Source: Azophilus sp026709365
GTDB lineage: Bacteria > Pseudomonadota > Gammaproteobacteria > Pseudomonadales > Azotimanducaceae
Assembly: GCA_965200175.1 (NCBI GenBank)
Contig: OZ241345.1
Location: 1,922,001 to 1,986,000, forward strand
Direction of reading: 5' to 3'
Length of the DNA: 64,000 bases
Both the position numbers and the translations under genes were made by a program. Shown piece by piece: positions 53,277-63,380 of this stretch. Within the stretch, counting starts at the first letter, position 1. Every line of letters begins with the position of its first letter. The notes under the pieces are model-generated. The model saw only the letters and a list, made by a program, of their open reading frames with translations. It was not told the DNA's origin and did not search any database.

Positions 53277-54029
53277 GGCGCGATGATACCCTTAGGCATT
53301 GGTCCTGCAAAGGCGGTTTGGGCGGGTCTCGCTGCGGGCGGGTCTTTCGGGCCGCCCCGGAGCGGTGGCCAGCCGGTCGGGTTGCGCCGACGCTCCAAGC
53401 TGCCATAATGATGGCTGAAGGGCGTTAGTTCTCCTTGATGCCTCCGGTAGGGCTTTCGGGTCTATCCCCCGCCTGCCCTGCCGGGGGCCGCACTCAACGG
53501 AGCGCCCGTGTCCGCGAAAGGCGGCGGTCAACGCATCCCCCCGCTGAGGCGCATCCTGCCCCATCAAGGCCGCGAGCGGCCTGGGCCGTTTTCATCGCGT
53601 TCCTCCTGAATCGTGTGCCCGTTCGGCCTCGCCCGCCAACGCCGTGTTCGGCGTGGGTTTTCCTCTCTCCTGTTGGCACGAGTCGGGCGGCGCTCGGTGC
53701 CACCGCCTTCTCCCACCTTGGCCTGCACGGTCGCAGCACGGCGCAGCCGTCCCGGCGCCGACGGGCGCAGGTGCCCCAACTCCCCATCCCGCTCGGTGCG
53801 TCGCTGCCGAAGGCGGCGCAGGAAGCTCTCCAAGCTGTTTGGGGCGTCCGGGGCAGTGTGGTGTGGGCCAAGGGCCGAAAACGGCTTGGAACGGCGCTCA
53901 GCAAGTTCCAGGCTATATCCGTGCGGCAGCGAATGTGTGGCGGTTCGTTTGCAGGCGGGGTTCTGGGCGGGCTGGACGGCGGCGGCTTCGGCTTCTGCAA
54001 GCTCCGCTTCGTCGCGGGCGGGCGCGGCA
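53277..54029. other. About 750 bases with no supported gene
   Basis: Several long frames exist but are Arg/Pro/Ala-rich and conflict with each other, so none is accepted. The stretch holds one copy of a dispersed repeat (53611-53665). GC skew changes and loose composition suggest prophage debris continuing from the MT-A70 fragment. Confidence 0.35.
53611..53665. repeat. Dispersed repeat, copy 1
   Basis: Contains GCCCGCCAACGCCGTGTTCG followed by GCGTGGGTTTTCC. A second copy is at 54841-54893 in the same orientation. GC-rich dyad plus T-run resembles a rho-independent terminator. Confidence 0.6.
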
Positions 54030-54197
54030 TTACTCCCTCATTTCATGTAGCGCTGTGTTTGCTCCCTGTGCTGTCTTGGCACGTTCCCCCGCAGCTTTGA
54101 CGACATCGGCTAGGCTTTCTTCCTTCGGCCCGCAAGCCGAGAAGGCCAATAGCGCGGCAACGGCCAGCGCCGCAGTTCGGATTCTTAGGTCGTTCAT
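54030..54197 (-). CDS. Small lipoprotein
   Basis: 55 residues from ATG 54197, with GGGAGGAACCC upstream. MNDLRIRTAALAVAALLAFS followed by AC gives a lipobox LAFSAC. The mature part (GPKEESLADVVKAAGERAKT) is short and charged. Possibly a phage-type lysis or exclusion lipoprotein, judging from the truncated methylase nearby. It overlaps the next frame upstream. Confidence 0.5.
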   Translation of the reverse strand: MNDLRIRTAALAVAALLAFSACGPKEESLADVVKAAGERAKTAQGANTALHEMRE

Positions 54198-54414
54198 GGG
54201 TTCCTCCCTTGTGGGCGCAACGATACCAGTACACGCCCTTGAAGTCGGATTCAAGCAGGCGGTAGAACGCCGCCCGCTCAGCGCTCATGCCAAGCCACAC
54301 GTCGCGCTCCCTGTTCGCCTCGCGCTTGGCCTTCAGCACCGCCGCGCGGCGAGGATTTAGTTGCGGCTTCGGTTCCGGGCGTTGCGGCCCTACCGGGGCG
54401 CCTGATTCCGCCAT
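54043..54414 (-). CDS. Uncharacterised basic protein, phage-like
   Basis: Frame from ATG 54414 overlapping the methylase 3' end. The N-terminal 85 residues (RPEPKPQLNPRRAAVLKAKR, then GMSAERAAFYRLLESDFKGV, then YWYRCAHKGG) look like a real protein. The remainder is in conflict with the lipoprotein gene. The true 3' end may be earlier or lost. Confidence 0.3.
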   Translation of the reverse strand: MAESGAPVGPQRPEPKPQLNPRRAAVLKAKREANRERDVWLGMSAERAAFYRLLESDFKGVYWYRCAHKGGTHERPKNPNCGAGRCRAIGLLGLRAEGRKPSRCRQSCGGTCQDSTGSKHSAT

Positions 54415-54965
54415 GCCGTCCACCCGGCCCGCTTGGCGCGGGCGAAAAGCTCAATGCGGACGTGGCCGGGGTACATGGCCTCGATGACTTCGTACACGCA
54501 TTCCGGCTTCGCGCTGTGATCGCCTCGCGGGGCTTCGATCACGGAATCCGCCCGCGCCCCTTCGTGCGGCACCGGCAGCTTGCCGCGCCTGCCCAACAGC
54601 AGCGCCTCGTGGGACTGCCTGAAGTAGTGGCCAATGCCGGGGGCGCCCTTCACCCACACAGCCGAAGAGATGAACTCAAAGCCCCATGCGGCCATGACTT
54701 CGCAGGCTTCCGCCAGCTTTGGCGGCGTCGCCCACAGGAACAGCATTGAGTCGGGCGCGGCCAGGTCGGGCACCGGGAGCGCCTTGATGTCCCCAAGGGG
54801 CATGGTCGGGTAGTGATTCTCGGCCTTGCGGGTTGTCACTATCGTGTTCCCGTTTGACCTTGCCCACCAACGCCGTGGTCGGCGCGGGTTTTTCTTTCGT
54901 CGGCAAGGGGCGGGGAGCGCAACGCCAGTGGAGCGCTCCCGCTCCCCTTGCTCCCTCCCCTTCAC
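54390..54965 (-). pseudogene. MT-A70-type adenine methyltransferase, N-terminus lost
   Basis: From about residue 46 the frame matches phage MT-A70 methylases: KAENHYPTMPLGDIKALPVP, DSMLFLWATPPKLAEACEVM, WGFEFISSAVWVKG and KPECVYEVIEAMYPGHVRIE. The catalytic DPPW motif should lie just before KAENHYPTM, but instead there is Arg-rich sequence belonging to a dispersed repeat. The 5' part is therefore missing and the product would be inactive. Confidence 0.7.
54841..54893. repeat. Dispersed repeat, copy 2
   Basis: Contains TGCCCACCAACGCCGTGGTC followed by GGCGCGGGTTTTTC, matching 53611-53665 at most positions. It occupies the place where the methylase N-terminus should be, so it marks the deletion or insertion junction. 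Confidence 0.6.
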
Positions 54966-55198
54966 TCTGGGGAGTTCAGGGCAGATCCGGGCAGAGAAAA
55001 ATAGCCAGTGTTTATGCGGGTTTCAGAGCCCTTGCGTATCACTAGGACACGCGATCCGTGTGCTAGTGCGGCGGCCTGGGTCGCCGCAGATCAGTTGACA
55101 GTGGTAAAGAGACTTTGCAAATTTTCGCAAATTCCCAATAATCCACTTCCGAGGGAGCGTGATTTTTGCTTGAAGGAAGCCTACGGGAGGGCAGAACA
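54966..55198. other. Leader region of the cold-shock gene
   Basis: About 230 bases, AT-richer than the neighbours, without a gene. Cold-shock genes usually have a long structured 5' leader. TTGACA at 55094, then an AT-rich stretch with AATAATCC near 55136, could include the promoter. Confidence 0.35.
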
Positions 55199-55417
55199 AT
55201 AGCAACCGGGACAGTAAAGTGGTTCAACAACGTCAAGGGCTACGGCTTCATCTTGCCATCCAGCGGCGGCGGCGATCTCTTCGCGCACTACACCGCCATC
55301 CAAATGGAGGGCTACAGAACCCTAAAGGCCGGCCAGCAGGTGGTCTTTGACGTCGAGGAAGGCCCCAAGGGCGACCACGCAGTCAACATTCGCGCGGAAT
55401 CCGGCGACGACGCCTAG
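55199..55417 (+). CDS. CspA-family cold-shock protein with apparent AUA start
   Basis: The conserved protein begins ATGTVKWFNNVKGYGFILPS, with RNP motifs KGYGFI and DLFAHYTAI, and ends after 72 codons. Where all family members start with ATG, this gene has ATA (55199-55201), preceded by GGGAGGG at good spacing. The only other start is TTG at 55166, which adds 11 unusual residues. It binds single-stranded nucleic acid as an RNA chaperone. Either a non-standard start or a sequence error. Confidence 0.85.
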   Translation: MATGTVKWFNNVKGYGFILPSSGGGDLFAHYTAIQMEGYRTLKAGQQVVFDVEEGPKGDHAVNIRAESGDDA

Positions 55418-55542
55418 CCCGCCTCCGGCCGGTGGCCAGACGCTTGGGTTGCTCGGCTGCTCGGCGCGGCCAAGCCGGACTGCGGCGGGGGACTGGCGGG
55501 GAGTTCCAGTGAGCCGTCCGGCTGATTCGTGGGCTTCAGGCG

Positions 55543-56802
<1,260 letters not shown>

Positions 56803-56891
56803 CGGCTTCGCTCCAATTCAAGGCAGTGGTTCGGGGAAAAGCGGCGCAGTATAGCCCAGTCTCGGCTGAGGTGCGTTGGCTGGGGACGAGC

Positions 56892-56960
56892 AGCGGTGGC
56901 TCAGTTTGACTCCGCCATCGTCGTGATCCAATCGAGGGCGGAAACTCGGTCCGACGAATC
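56892..56960. repeat. MITE-1 single end
   Basis: AGCGGTGGCTCAGTTTGACT followed by CATCGTCGTGATCCAATCGA matches the left side of MITE-1 at 3493. The other end is missing. It lies between the convergently placed ends of moaE and the icd start. Confidence 0.6.
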
Positions 56961-56977
56961 CCTCGCCGGTCGTTCGC

Positions 56978-57442
56978 CTACGGCTCGCCGCCGGCCCAGC
57001 CCTGGGCCCGCTCCATGTCCTGCTCGGTCGCTTCCACCCAGCGGCTGCCGCCGCCCGCGGTTTCGCGCTTCCAGAAGATGGCATCGGTCTTCAACCGGTC
57101 GATGATGAACTCGCAAGCCGCCAAGGCATCGGGGCGGTGCGACGATGCAGTGAGCACCAAGACGATCTGATCGCTGGGCCGCAAACGCCCCACGCGATGA
57201 ATGACCGTCACCGCAGCCAGGCGCCAGCGCCCCTCGGCCGCGGCGACGATGGCCTCGACGCTGCGCTCGGTCATACCGGCGTAGTGCTCAAGCTCCAAGC
57301 TGGAATCGGGGTCGGCACGCACCTCCCGAACCAAGCCGACGAACGCGGCCACCGCGCCCGCATTGGCATCAAGCCGCTCGCGAAGCGCCCTCCACTCCCG
57401 ATCCACGGAAAAGTCGCCGCTCTGAACCCGGATGCGCCGCAC
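56978..57442 (-). CDS. moaE: Molybdopterin synthase large subunit MoaE
   Basis: 154 residues. GAVAAFVGLVREVRADPDSS, LELEHYAGMTERSVEAIVAA, VTVIHRVGRLRPSDQIVLVL and the catalytic Lys region LKTDAIFWKRE. It transfers sulfur carried by MoaD to precursor Z. It starts six bases after the moaD stop. Confidence 0.95.
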   Translation of the reverse strand: MRRIRVQSGDFSVDREWRALRERLDANAGAVAAFVGLVREVRADPDSSLELEHYAGMTERSVEAIVAAAEGRWRLAAVTVIHRVGRLRPSDQIVLVLTASSHRPDALAACEFIIDRLKTDAIFWKRETAGGGSRWVEATEQDMERAQGWAGGEP

Positions 57443-57448
57443 GACCCG

Positions 57449-57715
57449 TCACCCGCCGGTTACCGGCGGCAGGAACGCCACCTCGTCGCCGGGCTTGAGC
57501 TCAACGCGCGCAGCGCCCTCCACAAGCTCTTGGTTGACGGCGATGCGCACGTTTTCGGCGGTGAGGGCGGCGTAGCCGTCCGCGCCGAGCGTCGGCTTCA
57601 ACGCCGCCAGCAAAGCGCTCAGCCGCAGGGGGGGGCCAGCCGCCTCCGGGGCGTAGCTCCAAGCGTCCATGCCAACCGCCTCCCTGAGCGAGGCAAAGAA
57701 CAGCACACGGATCAA
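57449..57715 (-). CDS. moaD: Molybdopterin synthase small subunit MoaD
   Basis: 88 residues from TTG 57715, which overlaps the moaC stop (TTGA) and follows GGGGAGG. The ubiquitin-like fold starts IRVLFFASLREAVGMDAW and ends in the required double glycine PPVTGG, where the thiocarboxylate forms. Part of the moaC-moaD-moaE operon. Confidence 0.92.
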   Translation of the reverse strand: MIRVLFFASLREAVGMDAWSYAPEAAGPPLRLSALLAALKPTLGADGYAALTAENVRIAVNQELVEGAARVELKPGDEVAFLPPVTGG

Positions 57716-58197
57716 GCCCTCCCCTCCCCGCGCTGCCAAACGCCGCTGCGGCCACCTTCCTTGCGCAGCAGGCGCACCTTCTCGATGGCCATGCCCCGGT
57801 CGATGGCCTTGCACATGTCATAGAGGGTCAGGGCGGCAATGCCAGACGCGGTCAAAGCCTCCATCTCCACACCGGTGCGGCCGGTCACGCGGCATTCAGC
57901 GGTGATGCGGACCTGGTCCGGTGGGGTCGGCTCAAAATCAACGGAGACTCGGCTCAGGGGCAGCGGATGGCACAGCGGAATCAGGTCGGCGCATCGCTTG
58001 GCAGCCTGAATGCCCGCCACCCGCGCCACGGCCAGCGCATCGCCCTTGGCAAGGCCGCCGTCAAAGAGCGCCGCCAGCGTGCCGGCCTGCATCCGCAGCC
58101 AGGCTTCGGCCACCGCGACCCGCACGGTCTCCGCCTTGGCGGACACATCGACCATGTTGGCTTCCCCCCGAGCGTTCTGGTGCGTTAGCCGGCTCAT
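57712..58197 (-). CDS. moaC: Cyclic pyranopterin monophosphate synthase MoaC
   Basis: 161 residues. NMVDVSAKAETVRVAVAEAW, DLIPLCHPLPLSRVSVDFEP and GVEMEALTASGIAALTLYDM, KAIDRGMAIEKVRLLRKEGG are the family blocks. With MoaA, not in the window, it makes the first pterin intermediate of molybdenum cofactor. First gene of the operon; the start may be internal (ATG of NMVDVS) but the upstream ATG gives normal length. Confidence 0.95.
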   Translation of the reverse strand: MSRLTHQNARGEANMVDVSAKAETVRVAVAEAWLRMQAGTLAALFDGGLAKGDALAVARVAGIQAAKRCADLIPLCHPLPLSRVSVDFEPTPPDQVRITAECRVTGRTGVEMEALTASGIAALTLYDMCKAIDRGMAIEKVRLLRKEGGRSGVWQRGEGRA

Positions 58198-58235
58198 GGG
58201 GAGAGTATAGCGCGGCGGACGCCTGCAGGAATCCA

Positions 58236-58390
58236 GTAGTGGCTCAGTTTGACTTTGACTGGGCTTGAGCGGGTGGCGCTCTGAAGAGCGCCACTGCGAG
58301 GGCGCGACCGGGCACCTTCGCTGGGTGTCGGTTCATTATGCCCTCGCTGCGTGGGTCGTCGCCCGAACCCAGCGGATTCCCGAAACGGGA
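58236..58390. repeat. MITE-1 single end joined to a second dispersed repeat
   Basis: GTAGTGGCTCAGTTTGACTT and the palindrome GGCGCTCTGAAGAGCGCC match the right side of MITE-1. From about 58305 the sequence instead matches the inverse of 48640-48740. The composite lies between moaC and the end of murJ. Confidence 0.55.
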
Positions 58391-58443
58391 AGGCTCGGCG
58401 GTGCAATGCGGGCGGCAAGCAACTGGGAACCAAGCACCCCGGA

Positions 58444-60012
58444 TCAAACGCGATGCCGCAGCTGCGCCAAGCGCAAGCCGCTGATCCATAGGGTGGCGGC
58501 GTAGGTGAGGCCACCCACCGCCACCAGGCCTGCCAACCACGGGATGCGGTGGCCAGCCGACGCCGCGAACCACGACTCGGCGCTCGGCGACAACGCCGTC
58601 AGGACTGCGCCCATCAGCGCGCTGGCCCCAAGCGCCCGGACGGCGGTGCGGGCCAAAGCCGAGGTCGCGTGATAGTAGCCTGCGGCATGAACCCCGCGCC
58701 ACAGCAGCCAGAAATGCACCCAGCCCGCCGCCGCAGTGGCCAAGGCCAGCCCCACATGGCCGAACCACCAGAAGAGGGAGAGATTGAGCGCCACGTTGAC
58801 GCCGATGGCGGTCAGCGCGAACTTCAGGGGGGTGCGGGTGTCCTTGTCCGCGAAGAAGGCCGGGGCGAGTATCTTGACCAGCACCAGCGGCAGCGCGCCG
58901 CAGGCGAAGGCGCGCAGGGCCAGCGAGGCCATGGCGGCGTCCACGCCGGTCATCTCGCCGTGCAGGAAGATGGTGGCGATCAGCGGCTCCGCCAACAACG
59001 CCAAGGCGATGGATGCCGGCAGGCCCAGCAGAATGCCCATGCGCAGCCCCCAGTCCAACGTTCGGCTGAACGCGGCACGCCGGTCCTGGCCCGCCAGCTT
59101 TGACAGGCTCGGCAACAGCACGGTGCCCAAGGCCACGGCCACCAAGCCAATGGGCAGCTCCAGCAGGCGGTCCGCATAGTACAGCCAAGCGATGCTGCCG
59201 GTGAGCAGCATGGACGCCAGGATGGTGTCAATCAGGGCGTTCAACTGTCCGGCCGACGACGCCAGCAGGGCGGGAACCAACAATCGGCCCACCTCTCGGG
59301 CCCCCTCATGCCGAACGCTCAGCCGGGGCGCCGCAGCGACGCCGAGACGAGCGACGTTCGGCGCCAGGAAGGCGAATTGAACGACGCCCGCCGTCAACAC
59401 CCCCCAAGCGAGCGCCGGGGCCATGCCAGCGCCGGTTTGGGCGGCAAAGGCCATGGCCAGCATCAGGCACAGGTTCAGCAGCACCGGGGTGAACGCCGCT
59501 GCCGCGTAGCGTCCGTGGGCATTGAGGATGGCTGCGGCGAAGGCCGTCAGGGAAATGAACCCTAGGTAGGGGAAGGTCACGCGCACCAGTTCCGCCGCAA
59601 GGCCAAACTGGGCGGGCTCGCGCCAAAAGCCGGGCGCGAAGACCAGCGTCAAGCCTTCGGCAAACAGGACGCCGAGGATGACAGCGAGCAGGAGCGCCAA
59701 TCCAAGGTTGCCGCCGATGACGGCGACAAAGCCCCTGAGTTCGTCCAGCCCAAGGGCGCGGTAGCGCGCCAGAACCGGCACGAAGGCCTGGCTGAAGGCC
59801 CCTTCCGCAAACAGGCGGCGGAAAAAGTTGGGAATGCGCAGTGCGACCAAAAAGGCGTCCGCAGCGCCGCCAGCCCCCAGGAAGTGGGACAGCAGCAGAT
59901 CGCGGGCAAAGCCGGAGATGCGCGACAGCAGCGTCATGCCGCTGACCACGGCGCCTTGGGCGGTGACGCTGACCGTTTCGGGCGCCGCGCGGGCGCTGCT
60001 ATCGGTTGACAT
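58444..60012 (-). CDS. murJ: Lipid II flippase MurJ
   Basis: 522 residues with about 14 hydrophobic helices. N-terminal GMTLLSRISGFARDLLLSHF, then GAGGAADAFLVALRIPNFFR and LFAEGAFSQAFVPVLARYRA are hallmark MurJ sequences. It moves the peptidoglycan precursor lipid II across the inner membrane. It is divergent from rpsT, the usual order in gammaproteobacteria. Confidence 0.95.
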   Translation of the reverse strand: MSTDSSARAAPETVSVTAQGAVVSGMTLLSRISGFARDLLLSHFLGAGGAADAFLVALRIPNFFRRLFAEGAFSQAFVPVLARYRALGLDELRGFVAVIGGNLGLALLLAVILGVLFAEGLTLVFAPGFWREPAQFGLAAELVRVTFPYLGFISLTAFAAAILNAHGRYAAAAFTPVLLNLCLMLAMAFAAQTGAGMAPALAWGVLTAGVVQFAFLAPNVARLGVAAAPRLSVRHEGAREVGRLLVPALLASSAGQLNALIDTILASMLLTGSIAWLYYADRLLELPIGLVAVALGTVLLPSLSKLAGQDRRAAFSRTLDWGLRMGILLGLPASIALALLAEPLIATIFLHGEMTGVDAAMASLALRAFACGALPLVLVKILAPAFFADKDTRTPLKFALTAIGVNVALNLSLFWWFGHVGLALATAAAGWVHFWLLWRGVHAAGYYHATSALARTAVRALGASALMGAVLTALSPSAESWFAASAGHRIPWLAGLVAVGGLTYAATLWISGLRLAQLRHRV

Positions 60013-60074
60013 GGACCATTCTCATCGGCATATTACCGCGCCTTTCCCCAAGCCCTGCCCTCAAGGAGCGTCCA

Positions 60075-60356
60075 TTGGCCAACAGTCCGCAGTCCCGAAA
60101 GCGCGCCCGCCAGGCGGAAGCCCGCCGCCAACGCAACGCCAGCCAACGGTCGATGGTGCGCACCACCATCAAGAAGGTGCGGGGCGCCATCGCCGACGGC
60201 GACGCCAAGGCCGCCGCCAAGGCGCTCGACGCGGCAGTGCCGGTGATCGATCGCATGGCCAACCGCGGCATCATGCACCCGAACCAAGCCGCCCGCCACA
60301 AGTCCCGGCTGAACGCCGGCATCAGGCGCATCACGGCGGATCAGGGTTCGGGCTGA
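60075..60356 (+). CDS. rpsT: 30S ribosomal protein S20
   Basis: 93 residues from TTG 60075, preceded by AAGGAG. The protein must start MANSPQSRKRARQAEARRQR to match S20, and no ATG is available, so TTG is used. E. coli rpsT also uses UUG, linked to autoregulation. KAAAKALDAAVPVIDRMANR and the basic C-terminal helix are typical. Confidence 0.95.
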   Translation: MANSPQSRKRARQAEARRQRNASQRSMVRTTIKKVRGAIADGDAKAAAKALDAAVPVIDRMANRGIMHPNQAARHKSRLNAGIRRITADQGSG

Positions 60357-60369
60357 CTCGCCACGTCGG

Positions 60370-61551
60370 TCAAATCAACACCAGATTGTCCCGGTGCATC
60401 AGTTCCGGCTCCAGGACGTAGCCCAACCGTGACCGGATGTCGGCGCTGGCGGCGCCGCAAATGCTAACCACCTCGGCGCTGGAGTAGTTCACCAACCCCT
60501 GAGCGATGAGCTCGCCTGCGGCGTTGACGCAACGAACCAAGGCGCCCCGGCTGAAATCACCGCGAACCGCCGACACCCCCACCGGCAAGAGGCTTACGCC
60601 CCGCTCGCGCAGCGCCTTGGCGGCGCCGGCGTCAAGCACCAACTCCCCCTTGGGCCGCTGCTGCCCGGCAATCCAGCGCTTGCGGGCCACCAGTGGCTCG
60701 ACGCCCGCGGCCAGTACAGTGCCCACGGAACGACCGCCAAAAGCGGCGCCCAGCGCACCTTGGCGACGGCCGTCAATGATCAGGGTGTGGGCGCCGGAGC
60801 GCGCCGCGATGCGGGCGGCCTCGATCTTGGTCACCATGCCGCCGCGACCGAATTCACCGCCCGAACCCGCCCCGGCATCCAAGCTGGGATCGTCCGCCCG
60901 GGCATAGGCGATGCGCGCCGCCTGCGGATGGGTGCGCGGGTCGGCGCCATGAACGCCATCCACATCGGTGAGCACGATCAAGGCGTCCGCCGCCAACAGG
61001 CTGGCCACCAATGCCGCCAAGGTGTCGTTGTCGCCGAAACGGATCTCATCGGTGGCCACGGTGTCATTCTCGTTGACCACGGGCACAACACCCAAGTCGA
61101 GCAGGCGGTTCAAGGTGGTTCGCGCATTGAGGTAGCGGCGGCGGTCGGCTAGGTCCTCATGGGTCAGGAGCACGAGGGCGGTGTGTCGGCCATGCTCGGC
61201 GAAGGCGCTTTCGTAGGCACCCACCAAGCCCATCTGCCCCACTGCGGCCGCGGCCTGCAGGTTGGGCAGGTCGGACGGCGGACGGCGCCACCCCAATCGG
61301 GCCACCCCTTCCGCAACGGCGCCGGAGGAGACCAGCAGCACCCGCCGCCCTCGATCCAGCTCGGCGACGATTTCGCCGCACCAGTGACGGATGTTGCCGT
61401 GCGCGGTGCCGGCTTCGGGATCCGTCAGCAGGGAACTGCCGATCTTGATGACCGCCAGGCCCGCGGAGGCAATCCTTTGCCGTGCCGAGCGCTCGGCGGT
61501 TGGCCGCCCCGCTCGTTCGGCGACCGCTGGGGTTTCGTCCGAACTCGACAT
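60370..61551 (-). CDS. proB: Glutamate 5-kinase
   Basis: 393 residues from ATG 61551, two bases after the obgE stop. Amino-acid-kinase domain (VIKIGSSLL, LVSSGAVAEGVARLG, VVPVVNENDTVATDEIRFGD, GGMVTKIEAARIAARSG) followed by a C-terminal PUA domain (GALVRCVNAAGELIAQGLVN). It makes glutamyl-5-phosphate for proline synthesis and is normally inhibited by proline. Confidence 0.96.
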   Translation of the reverse strand: MSSSDETPAVAERAGRPTAERSARQRIASAGLAVIKIGSSLLTDPEAGTAHGNIRHWCGEIVAELDRGRRVLLVSSGAVAEGVARLGWRRPPSDLPNLQAAAAVGQMGLVGAYESAFAEHGRHTALVLLTHEDLADRRRYLNARTTLNRLLDLGVVPVVNENDTVATDEIRFGDNDTLAALVASLLAADALIVLTDVDGVHGADPRTHPQAARIAYARADDPSLDAGAGSGGEFGRGGMVTKIEAARIAARSGAHTLIIDGRRQGALGAAFGGRSVGTVLAAGVEPLVARKRWIAGQQRPKGELVLDAGAAKALRERGVSLLPVGVSAVRGDFSRGALVRCVNAAGELIAQGLVNYSSAEVVSICGAASADIRSRLGYVLEPELMHRDNLVLI

Positions 61552-61553
61552 GC

Positions 61554-62714
61554 TCAGGCCTTGACCACCCATTCGGGCGCATCGTCCTGCGGCGCTTCAG
61601 CAGACCGGCCACGGCGCTCGGCCAAAGCGCTGGCGGTGGCGTCCTGGAGAATCCGTTGCGACAAGGCGTCCTCTCGGGCACGGGCTGCGGCATCGTTGGC
61701 AACCAAGGCGTTGCATTCGGCCAGTGCCGCCATGACCGCCCCGGTCAGGGGCGCAAGGCCGGCACCGGTGAGAGCGGAGACGGCCAGCAAGCGCCGTCCG
61801 GCGAAGGCGGCATCCATTGCGCTGCGCAAGTCATCAAGCCGCACCGCATCGAGCCGGTCGATCTTGGTCAGCACCAGCCAGATGGGCCGCTCCGCCAAGG
61901 CGCGGCTGTAGGCGGCGACCTCAGCTTCAATGGCGATGGCGTTGGCCACCGGATCGGAGCCGTCGGCTGGGGCGGCGTCAATGAGGTGGAGCAGAATCCG
62001 GGTGCGGGAAAGATGGCGCAGAAACTGGATGCCCAGACCCGCGCCTTGGGCGGCGCCAGCAATCAGGCCAGGCACATCGGCCATGACGAAGCTTGCGTCC
62101 GTCGCCACCCGCACCACCCCCAAGCTGGGTTTGAGCGTGGTGAAGGGATAGTCGGCAATCTTGGGCTGCGCGGCGGTGGTCCGCGCCAGCAGCGTCGATT
62201 TGCCGGCATTGGGTCGCCCGAGCAAACCCACGTCGGCCAGCAGGCGCAGCTGCAAGACTAATTCGCGCTCCTCGCCCGCCTCCCCCGGCGTGGTCCGGCG
62301 CGGGGCGCGATTCACGCTTGACTTGAAGCGGGCGTTGCCGAGACCGCAGCGTCCGCCCTTGGCGACCCGGAGGCGCTGGCCCGGCGCGTTGAGGTCGCCG
62401 AGCACCTCGCCAAAGGCGGCGTCCGTGACGGTGGTGCCCAAGGGAACCTTGATCAGGCGATCCTCGCCACCGGCCCCGGTTCGGTTGCGGCCGCTGCCGG
62501 GCTCGCCATTGCCCGCTAGGTAGCGGGGTTGGAAACGGAAGTCAACCAAGGTGTTGAGCGCCGCGTCAGCGACCAGCACCACGTCGCCGCCGACGCCGCC
62601 ATCGCCACCGTCAGGGCCGCCGCGCGGAATGTACTTCTCGCGACGAAAGCTTAGGGCGCCGCCGCCGCCCTTGCCGGCACGGACGTAAACCGTCGCTTGG
62701 TCGATGAACTGCAT
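61554..62714 (-). CDS. obgE: Obg-family ribosome-associated GTPase
   Basis: 386 residues from ATG 62714 (MQFIDQATVYVRAGKGGGGA). The Gly-rich Obg domain, then GTPase motifs G1 GRPNAGKSTLLA, G3 DVPGLIAGAAQGAGL, G4 TKID and a short variable C-terminus. It assists 50S assembly. It follows rpmA closely in the rplU-rpmA-obgE-proB run. Confidence 0.96.
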   Translation of the reverse strand: MQFIDQATVYVRAGKGGGGALSFRREKYIPRGGPDGGDGGVGGDVVLVADAALNTLVDFRFQPRYLAGNGEPGSGRNRTGAGGEDRLIKVPLGTTVTDAAFGEVLGDLNAPGQRLRVAKGGRCGLGNARFKSSVNRAPRRTTPGEAGEERELVLQLRLLADVGLLGRPNAGKSTLLARTTAAQPKIADYPFTTLKPSLGVVRVATDASFVMADVPGLIAGAAQGAGLGIQFLRHLSRTRILLHLIDAAPADGSDPVANAIAIEAEVAAYSRALAERPIWLVLTKIDRLDAVRLDDLRSAMDAAFAGRRLLAVSALTGAGLAPLTGAVMAALAECNALVANDAAARAREDALSQRILQDATASALAERRGRSAEAPQDDAPEWVVKA

Positions 62715-62736
62715 GAATGCGCCATTGAGGACGCCA

Positions 62737-62997
62737 CTAGGAATTCGGCACAACGGTGACGTACTTGCGCTTCCGCTGGCCCTTCTCGAAGAACTTCACC
62801 TGTCCGTCGGCGGTGGCGAACAACGTGTAATCCCGGCCGCAGCCCACGTTCTCGCCAGCCCGAAAGCGGCTGCCCCGTTGGCGGACGATGATGTTGCCGG
62901 CGCGCACGACCTGCCCGCCGAAACGCTTCACCCCCAAGCGCTTTGATTCCGAGTCCCGGCCGTTGCGGGTGCTGCCCCCTGCCTTCTTGTGCGCCAT
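62737..62997 (-). CDS. rpmA: 50S ribosomal protein L27
   Basis: 86 residues from ATG 62997 with AGGAGG upstream: MAHKKAGGSTRNGRDSESKR, LGVKRFGGQVVRAGNIIVRQ. Standard length, no N-terminal cleavage extension. Second gene of the rplU operon. Confidence 0.97.
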   Translation of the reverse strand: MAHKKAGGSTRNGRDSESKRLGVKRFGGQVVRAGNIIVRQRGSRFRAGENVGCGRDYTLFATADGQVKFFEKGQRKRKYVTVVPNS

Positions 62998-63056
62998 GGC
63001 GTGCCTCCTGTCCTTGGTGTCCCGTTCGCCGAATCCCGTGTCCGCCGCCGTCCGTA

Positions 63057-63380
63057 TCAAGCCGCCGAAGCCGCTTCGATGCCCGTGACCCGAATCTCGG
63101 TGTAGGCTTGGCGATGGCCCTGCCGACGCATGTAGCCCTTGCGCCGCTTGAACTTGATGACGCGGATTTTCCTGCCGCGGCCCTGGGCGACCACCTCAGC
63201 GGTAACCCGGCCCCCTTCCACAAGCGGCTGGCCGACCTGAACGCCGCCCTCGCCGCCGACCATCAGCACTTGGTCGAAAACCACTTCCTCGCCGAGCTCC
63301 GCATCAAGGCGCTCAAGCCGCAGCCTTTCGCCCTCCGTGACCCGATGCTGCTTGCCGCCGCTGATGATTACCGCAAACAT
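63057..63380 (-). CDS. rplU: 50S ribosomal protein L21
   Basis: 107 residues: MFAVIISGGKQHRVTEGERL, VLMVGGEGGVQVGQPLVEGG, and IRVIKFKRRKGYMRRQGHRQ. First gene of rplU-rpmA-obgE; divergent from the ispB-type gene, with MITE-1 lying between them. Confidence 0.97.
   Translation of the reverse strand: MFAVIISGGKQHRVTEGERLRLERLDAELGEEVVFDQVLMVGGEGGVQVGQPLVEGGRVTAEVVAQGRGRKIRVIKFKRRKGYMRRQGHRQAYTEIRVTGIEAASAA

Noticed and set aside
53494..54030. 178-codon minus-strand frame after clpS
   Set aside because: Pro/Arg-rich with no start signal and conflicting frames; composition suggests non-coding or decayed DNA.
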